A stretch of DNA of 64,000 nucleotides. Source: Dendrophyllia cribrosa. Its lineage: Eukaryota; Cnidaria; Anthozoa; Scleractinia; Dendrophylliidae. This document shows positions 56,850 through 64,000 of this stretch, in pieces. Positions within the stretch are counted from its first letter, which is position 1. Every line of letters begins with the position of its first letter. The position numbers and the translations under genes were made by a program. A model generated the notes under the pieces. The model was not told where the DNA came from. It searched no databases and saw only the letters and a program-made list of their open reading frames with translations. The DNA lies in the NCBI GenBank assembly GCA_024195265.1, contig JAJLRJ010000011.1, forward strand, positions 2,454,366-2,518,365. The letters run 5' to 3'.

Positions 56850-58800
56850 GAATATAACAGCCATTGCACAGCTATCGTGAATAGAACGAAAGGAACAGAG
56901 CTTAAACCCGAAATGAACGAACTGATATCTCAGCGACTTCGAACACAGTACGTAATATAAAGATCGTCTTTCTTCCGACTGTAATCAATAGGAACATGAC
57001 TCAAATATCCACGAGGATTTATTAATTTACCACAACACCTTGCGAGCGACTTGCCAGATTGAGTTCGTGCATTTGGCGGGATAGGGCTGGAAACCACTCA
57101 CACCTGCAAAAGCATCGTGGGAAGGTTACCTTTTGCTCGCATTGCATTAAGGGAAGGATGTAGTTTGTTTTGTTTATCTTTTCCAATATTCTATGCACCC
57201 TTTGTTATGCCCCATGACTCTGCAAATTTTTATGGGTAGGACTTCTTGGGACTGGGAACCAGTATGCAAATGCATTTGTTTTTCCCAGCCATTTTGGATT
57301 TCATTTTTTTGGAATGAAAAATCTTTTACTCAAATATTGATATGCTTGTTTTTCCTAAATCCAACAAAACTATGCACAACTTGTGCCCATTTAACAATAT
57401 GATATATGGCAATTAATGTATTAAATTGCCCAAGTCATGGGCTAATATCAATAATATATTATTTGAATATATTGAAATATTTTGTATTCAATAGGTAAAA
57501 TCCTAGGCCCCAACTTAGAAATATGACATGTTCTCAATTTACCATAAAAGAACCTCCCGATAAATGCAACAGATACTTTATCAAGCATTTTCACTAAAAA
57601 TTTAGCTGACAATGCAAGTATGATTCTATTGGTCAGTACTAATTTTTGCATCAGCATTTAAGCCACACCCATCAATGAAAAATTATAGATGAGGTGAAAA
57701 CGTTTAATGAAAGGTGGAGTTCTTTGAAAGGTCAAGAGTTGTTTTCCAAGGCCTAAAGATGATCCACCCAGCCGGTAAATTTACTAAATGGCGTTTGTAT
57801 ATTTGCCAGTATGATAAAACTAAATGTCAAGTGGCAATGCCTTGTTTATACCCCTATACTTTGGGTCTTCAATGCTATACGAAGAAAATTGTCATAAATA
57901 AAATGAGCTGCAAAGAATGAATATCATAAAAACTCTTTCCAACAGTGAATCTAAATAAAGCAGCATTTATTTATAGCATGGATCTATATTTTTGGTATGT
58001 TGACCAGCACCCTCTTAATATGAAACTGATCAGTCACAATAAATCAAGGTAAAGCAGTGATCATTATTTTAAACTGCAAGAAATGACTAGTTGGGAGGTA
58101 TTCAGACAATTCTGTTGAAATCTGGTCTATTGATCAGTCTGAAAACACAATGAAGCTGAAAAGCATAATAAAATTCATTGTAAGAAAATAAGTATTCAAG
58201 TCCTAAAGCAACTTGGGCATCAGCGGCCTTACACAGATATTAGCACAAACTTGATTCTACATATCCTGAAAAAAAGATTTTTAGCACTGAATAGCTTTTC
58301 CATAAGACTAGGCAGATATCTGATACTTTAATTAGATGACTTTATACTTAATAACTCTTAGTCTGTTATCAATGCATGGCTGAACATAAAGCCTATAGAT
58401 CAGTTAATTCCCTCCAGTCACCCATGAAGATTGCATGAGATTTGCATTTTCATAGTCAAGAATCTTGATTATAATTAACAATTTAAGCAGGTTATATTGA
58501 AGTGAATATTAATGTAAACATACCACTCAGATTTTTGTTACAAAAGGACAAAATATTAATGAAATTGACATAATTTTGGAATGATCTTTGTCATCTTCAA
58601 ATAATAGCCTCTTACAAAAATGAACCAAAATTATCATTCCTACCTTCAATCACGTCTTTTCTTGAGAACTTTGGGGTATAAACCTTGTTGCACTGTTTAT
58701 GCAGTCTGTTTCACTGGTTCTTCTCTGCCTGGCACAAAAGAAAATTTCTGATCTTTATTTATGAGCCCGTTCTCAACAAACCAGCGGCAACACATGTAAA
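56850..58800. other. Intergenic between divergent PHF20-like and PDIA6 genes
   Basis: About 2.1 kb between the two starts. No exon recognised. The PHF20-like promoter should lie in the part near 56810-57100. Confidence 0.5.
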
Positions 58801-58817
58801 TTTAGGAATTATATTGA

Positions 58818-58890
58818 CCAATCAGCGCGAGACACGAGAGGCCGGCCTCTTTGAAGGTTCATAAAAAGTTTTCTTCGATATCCCACGTCA
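58818..58890 (+). promoter_or_regulatory. PDIA6 promoter: ERSE-like and UPRE-like elements
   Basis: CCAAT (58818-58822), nine bases, then ACACG (58832-58836) is one mismatch from the ER stress element CCAAT-N9-CCACG. CCACGTCA (58883-58890) is the exact complement of TGACGTGG, the ATF6/XBP1 UPRE core. Both lie within 136 bp of the PDIA6 start codon. In other animals these sites drive induction of ER chaperones in the unfolded protein response. Confidence 0.65.
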
Positions 58891-58953
58891 GGTTTCACTT
58901 TGTTGCCCTGTTACCGTGTAGTTTTTTTGACCAAATTTTGTGATTCTCCAAAA

Positions 58954-60501
58954 ATGAGGCTTATAATCTGTAAGTTTTGACCTTTATTTCTTAGCATATT
59001 AAGTTTGATCGCATTTACTAACGTTATTTCGTTGTTTTTGTCAGGTGTTTTGTTGTCGTGTTTCGCGACTTTAGGTAGAGCTCTTTACGGATCTCATACC
59101 GATGTCGTAGAATTGACAGCAAATAATTTTAAATCTATGGTTATGGATAGTGACTCAGTATGGCTAATAGAATTCTATGCTCCTTGGTAAGTTTGTAAAG
59201 CTGTATCCCTATACTTTTATTTATTAAATATCTCACAGTACAATACCTTGACACGTTAGCAAGTTTTATATTAAGCTTTAATACTAGCATGAAAGCTGTT
59301 GAAAGATCGCAAAATCACGCTAAACTGCCTGAAATAGAAATCAAAGTTAAGACCACTTATTGCGTTGATCAGATTAAAAAAATAAAAACAACAGTTGCTG
59401 AAATTAAAATAATTAAGCTTATTGAAAAATATCCTTGCATCATCAGCGTTCTGTGGTCTTTAAATCTTATAAGCTTAATTATACTTTGATGTTTAGTTTG
59501 AGTACAGATAACCGTTTAGAAAAGATCTTATTATACAGTTGCCTTATAGTAAAACTTGGTCTCAAAGTGAATGTAACTATCACAAAATGTTTTCTTACTG
59601 TGAGATTGCTTTATCTGAAAAAATGTAGGGGAATATTTAAAATCAACAGGTTCCCCTGGGGGACTGCCCTGTGGTACCCACGGGAACCTGGGGAATTTTT
59701 TAATATTGTATTGCCCAAGGTTGTCTAGTTGTGGGGGGAGAGGCATCCCTTCACAGCAAGTGTACCCAAGGGTCCAGACCCTGGAAGTTTGCTATATAAG
59801 GGAAGAAATTTTCAAAGATCTTTAGGTAGGATAGCTGATCTTTAGGTGTTGTACGGTGGTGAATCTCGGCTTCCTCTAGATGAGTGGGGGGGGGGGGGGG
59901 AATTGAAAATGTTAGGTATTGAAAAAATTAATTTTATTGCTCATTCTAGCCTTATTTTTTTTTTGCAAGAAGGGGGGGGGGGGGGGGGGGGGGGCTGGGT
60001 GTCCTGTGCTTCTTCCTTAGATTTGCCACTAATGCATATTATAGGCTCAGTCGTGTAAACGTTGCATTCTATTTACAAAGTGACTAGTCTGTCCACCCAG
60101 TTCTGACAACTGGTATGTGCCTTTAGATTGGTATGCTGATCTCAGACCAGTACAAGGTGTTTAGTCTTACATAGTTATCTTCTAACATCTCAAGGAACTG
60201 TCCATGAATCAAACAACCGAGTTATTGTTCATATGTTGTTGTTTTTGTTAGGTGTGGTCATTGTAAGGCATTAGCTCCTGAATGGACCAAGGCAGCTGCT
60301 GCTCTTAAGGTGCAGTTCGTAACCACAATCGTCATTGTTTCAGCAGTAACCCCTTTAATTTTTTAAGCAGTCATGTCAAATTTCCCTCACCAAGTTGTTA
60401 GTTTTAAAAGCTGACAGGAAATGAGCAGTAACTGCCTCCTGGTTAGCTCAGTTGATAGAGCGCCAGTCTGCAAAGCGGGAGGTCGCGGGTTTGAATCCCT
60501 G

Positions 60502-60537
<36 letters not shown>

Positions 60538-62302
60538 TGAAGGTGCTGCCTTTGCTATGACATCTGCAAAATGGTTGGACCTTCACGTGGCTCGGATGAC
60601 TACGTAGAAATGGCGGTCCCGTCTCCGATGGGGACGTAAAAGAACCACTGAGGACATAACAAAACTCTGGCTGTGACCACCCTCAGTGCCATACATTGTT
60701 CATGGGTAGGGTGGGGGAGATGAGGTCAACAATGGACTGATAGCAGCTGCCTGAGGCGCCTTCATAAGCTGACGTCCGATCTCATTCTCATAAGTGTATG
60801 TAAAGCGCCATGAGACATGTGATATGTGCGCTATTAAGTCTCTATTATCAGTACCTATCATTACATTGTTTTTTTTTTATGAATCTAGCTATACCTTTGA
60901 ATCATTAACAAGTGTGTCAACCCACTAGTGAAAATTTTCTATGTTCTCCTGTTAGGGTGTTGTTAAAGTTGGAGCAGTTGACATGGATAATCAAGCAAAC
61001 CAACAATTAGGAGGCCAATATGGCATCCGTGGATTCCCCACAATAAAGGTACCTTAATTTCTAAGGACACAGTCAAACCTCTCCGAACTGCCAACTTCTT
61101 AATTATTCACTCAAATCCTCTTATTATCCACAATGGACACACAATTCAATCCTGGCAACGATGGCCTTTTTAGAGAGGTTTGATTATACAAGCATTTTGG
61201 GAAGTTGTTTTAATATGAGGGGTTCAATAAATTTTTTTTTTTTTTACAAAAGAGTTTCCCTGCTGATGTAATCCTTGGGATTTTAAGTAAAGGTTTATCT
61301 GTTTATTTAAGGTTTTTGGAGCCAACAAGAACAAGCCAGATGATTACAATGGTATGTTGATGTGTGGCTAGCGCTCACAACTGAATAAAAAATATTATTT
61401 GATGAACTTTTTTTTTTTATTGTTTTGTAATTTTAAGTGGAAGATCTTATGCGCCTTCTGCTGCGAAGAAATTAAATAAGTAATACCTTAGTCTGTCTGG
61501 TGTATTTGTAGGTGCAAGAACAGCTCAGGCCATCTGTGATTCTGGTCTCAGTGCTCTAAAATCCATAGTAAAGGACAGATTAGCTGGAGGTGGACGACGA
61601 TCTGGCTCCAGTGGTGGGGGAAAACAGGTACAGCCATACACTAAAGAAATCTTATTCTTGTTTGCCCTGCAATTCTCATGTTCTATTCTAAACTCTTGTC
61701 CATTTGAGGACATGATCATACATTGCTGTCATTCTTAAATTCAAATCTTGTTACGAGTATGCAAGTTAGCTCAAAATTCTGTCATGTTGTTCTAAAAATT
61801 CAATGTGAACATTGGAACTCTTTATTTGTAGGACAGCGGCAAAGCTGGGGATAAAAAGGATGTTATTGAGTTAACAGACAGCAACTTTGAAGATGAAGTT
61901 CTCAACACCAAGGACTTGGTACTTGTTGAATTCTTTGCACCATGGTAAGTACGGCCAAATCTTGCATAATATACAAGTTTAACTTATGAGGTGAAAAATT
62001 AGAGCTTCAGTACATTACACATCTTGGTGCATATTACAACTCTAGGAGTGGAATGCCCCCCCCCCCCCCCCCCCCCCCCCCTCATATTATAAGCTATATG
62101 GATATTTGCCATTGTGAAGGATAAAAGTATGGCTTTCACACAGTTTACTCTGGAATAGGGAGAGTTTTGGTCCAAGATAGGGTATCATTTAACAGAAAAC
62201 TGATCAGTGGTATGAAAATGAAGTTTCTGGAAAATAGCAAGTTTGAGATAGGGTAGGGATTTTAGTACCAGCGGCACACCACCACCCAAAAACGTAGAGT
62301 AC

Positions 62303-62337
<35 letters not shown>

Positions 62338-63203
62338 GAATAGGAAAGATTTTACTGTCACTCAACATCTGTGTACTAACTTAAAGGCAGTTTAAGTTTG
62401 TTGTTTTGTTAATCCTGTTTTTTGTTTGTCTCAGGTGTGGCCATTGTCAAAGACTTGCCCCTGAATGGGCCAAGGTGGCAACAGAGCTAAAAGGCAAAGT
62501 GAAAGTTGGAGCTGTTGATGCTACTGTTCATACTGTCACTGCAGGCAGATACCAAATCCAAGGCTATCCAACCATTAAGGTGTTTAATGCTGGAGCTAAA
62601 AATGCACACAGCGTTGAGGACTATCAAGGAGGCCGAACTGCTTCAGATATTATTCAGTTTGCTCTGGACAAGCTTGCTGAGTCTATTGAGCCACCAGAGG
62701 TCCTGCAGATTGTAAACAGTCAAGTGTTGAAAGACAACTGTGAAGAGAAACCAATCTGCATTGTCGCTGTCCTGCCACACATCCTGGACTCTGCGGCAGA
62801 AGGGAGAAACCAGTATCTGGGAATCATGAAAACAATGGGTGAGAAGTACAAGAAAAAGCAGTGGGGATGGATCTGGGCAGAGGCTGGTGCACAGTCAAAG
62901 CTTGAAGATGCATTGGGTATGGGAGGATTTGGTTATCCTGCAATGGCGGCTGTCAATGTTCGTAAAATGAAGTTTGCCACTCTGAAGGGTGCTTTTGATA
63001 GCAATGGTGTTGAGGAGTTCCTGAGGACTGTTTCTGTTGGGCGTGGCTCCACAGCTCCTATCAAGGGTGCAGCATTGCCTACTGTTGATGATACAGAACC
63101 TTGGGATGGTAAAGATGGAGAGATGCCAGTAGAAGAGGACATTGATTTATCAGATGTAGACATGGACGATGAAGATGAAACCACAAAGAAGGAGGAACTA
63201 TAA
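58954..63203 (+). CDS. PDIA6: Protein disulfide-isomerase A6 (P5), ER
   Basis: Exons 58954-58969, 59045-59186, 60252-60309, 60956-61048, 61312-61351, 61512-61627, 61832-61944, 62435-63203; phases agree and give 448 residues (human 440). Residues 1-20 are a hydrophobic signal peptide (MRLIICVLLS). Two thioredoxin domains each have the active site WCGHC, with cysteines 54/57 and 194/197; in both, the W codon is split by an intron, so the two active sites share intron placement. A Gly/Ser linker ([13 protein letters not shown]) joins them. The b-type C-terminal domain has the family blocks [19 protein letters not shown] and [10 protein letters not shown], then an acidic tail [14 protein letters not shown] and KEEL, a KDEL-type retention signal. 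It forms and rearranges disulfides in the ER lumen and, in vertebrates, tunes IRE1/PERK signalling. Nothing looks broken. Confidence 0.98.
59886..59994. repeat. Two poly-G tracts in PDIA6 intron 2
   Basis: G15 at 59886-59900 and G23 at 59972-59994. Confidence 0.9.
60435..60850 (+). mobile_element. tRNA-derived SINE
   Basis: The head has a good A box, TAGCTCAGTTG (60444-60454), and a near-perfect B box, GTTTGAATC (60489-60497), at normal tRNA spacing, with an anticodon-loop-like CTGCAAA. The acceptor stem does not pair, so it is not a working tRNA. The body ends in TGTGCGCTATTAAGTC; a truncated copy is at 7594-7690. In PDIA6 intron 3, sense strand. Confidence 0.85.
61072..61187. mobile_element. 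Small mariner/pogo-type MITE in PDIA6 intron 4
   Basis: CAGTCAAACCTCTCCGAACT left; AGAGAGGTTTGATTATA right, an eroded inverse. Related to 46184-46358. Confidence 0.6.
62056..62336. repeat. Poly-C and poly-G tracts in PDIA6 intron 7
   Basis: C26 at 62056-62081 and G32 at 62305-62336. Their transcripts could pair with each other. Confidence 0.9.
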
Positions 63204-63450
63204 CTGCATCTTGTTTGTAACGGTCTCTCATTTTTGTTCTTTGTACTGTAGCTTCTGTTCCACAACTTATCAAAGACTTCGAAATATTTGTAGTTCTGTT
63301 GTGATGTGTTGATATTTGCAAAACCTCTGCAACTTGAACTTCACTTTTCCCATTTCCACTATGGATAGAAGTGGTTTAGCGCTTTCAGCTAAAGATACTA
63401 AACACAAGCAAGTTAGGATAGGTTTTTTCACTTGTGGTTTTTTTCCACAA

Positions 63451-63475
63451 AATAAAAAGATAATTGTTCAATAAA
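63451..63475 (+). terminator. PDIA6 polyadenylation signals
   Basis: AATAAA at 63451-63456 and 63470-63475, about 250 nt past the stop codon, giving a normal 3' UTR length. Confidence 0.7.
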
Positions 63476-63479
63476 AAAA

Positions 63480-64000
63480 GTTAATACCAGACAATTTTTT
63501 TTGTCTTCATTAATCAAGATCTTGGTGTAAGGGGCTAAATAAAAGTGCATGATTTGGGGCAAAAAAAAAATAACAAAAATGTACCTGCAAACTTGCCGAA
63601 AGGACAAGGATGAATATATCCATGAAGGGTATAAGGGTATCCCTATTGTTATGGATATATCCTTAACAACAAGGATGGATATATCCATGCTTCACTGCAT
63701 GTTATCTGCTACTTGTGTTATCAAGTGCAACCAAATTTGTAAAAGAACCAGGGGTCGTAACTAACTGCAGCTTTGTAGTCGATTTTGTATGAGAAGGAGC
63801 AGAGAAAAACTCAGGAGGAAGCCCAAATGGCCAATAAGAAGGCTGTAGCAGTTTCACTCTCGCCACTCCCCTTATGATGTAGCTGGTTGTACCACTACAA
63901 GAAATGTTTGATTGTACCTCAGTTCAACATACATGTAATCAACAACAAATCACCTTCGCCTATCCTCTTTGTGCCTCATTGCACACAAGGCCTCCACAGA
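63480..64000. other. Downstream of PDIA6, no gene recognised
   Basis: Contains a small imperfect palindrome around GGATATATCC at 63610-63690 (three copies of ATGGATATATCC or its variant). Nothing else identified. Confidence 0.5.

Noticed and set aside
60435..60509. Functional tRNA gene (Cys-like anticodon GCA)
   Set aside because: The acceptor stem does not pair, the anticodon stem has a mismatch, and the sequence continues into a SINE body.

Overview
The window is animal nuclear DNA: AT-rich, with long introns, GT-AG splice sites, multi-exon genes and very many small transposons. The genes (an IRF, a PHF20-type chromatin reader, PDIA6) and the repeat mix (a Penelope-like element, TTAA-flanked MITEs, many short fold-back elements) point to an anthozoan cnidarian, probably a stony coral or close relative. 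The species is inferred, not proven. All exon models below were assembled by hand from splice sites and reading phase.

Layout. (1) 3169-9159, minus: a JAZ/U1-type zinc-finger gene resembling ZNF346/ZNF385, with a tandemly duplicated finger exon and a 72-bp MITE carried in frame in its first coding exon. (2) 11636-20059, minus: a compact six-exon interferon regulatory factor of 235 residues with a complete tryptophan-cluster DNA-binding domain. (3) 20060-34960: about 15 kb without a host gene, filled with minisatellites, MITEs and a stack of nested transposons at 28760-33979 containing a truncated Penelope-like element. (4) 34964-56803, minus: a 17-exon PHF20-like gene (two Tudor/MBT-like domains, basic AT-hook-like segment, C2H2 finger, PHD finger). 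Its first exon has a frame problem in an A-rich run. (5) 58954-63203, plus: PDIA6 (P5), complete in eight exons with signal peptide, two CGHC thioredoxin domains and C-terminal KEEL. It is divergent from the PHF20-like gene and has ERSE-like and UPRE-like motifs just upstream.

The four genes do not form an operon or an obvious pathway. IRF and PHF20 are nuclear regulators, the zinc-finger protein probably binds RNA, and PDIA6 is an ER folding enzyme.

The most unusual material is in the repeats: a MITE family whose body is an 88-bp tandem repeat, related 106-bp arrays at several sites, CCAAT-box-rich MITEs, two hammerhead-like cores, and very long G/C homopolymers in introns. I did not find an undescribed multigene system. 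Best leads: the coding MITE, the duplicated exon that lost its donor site, and the minisatellite-MITE family.
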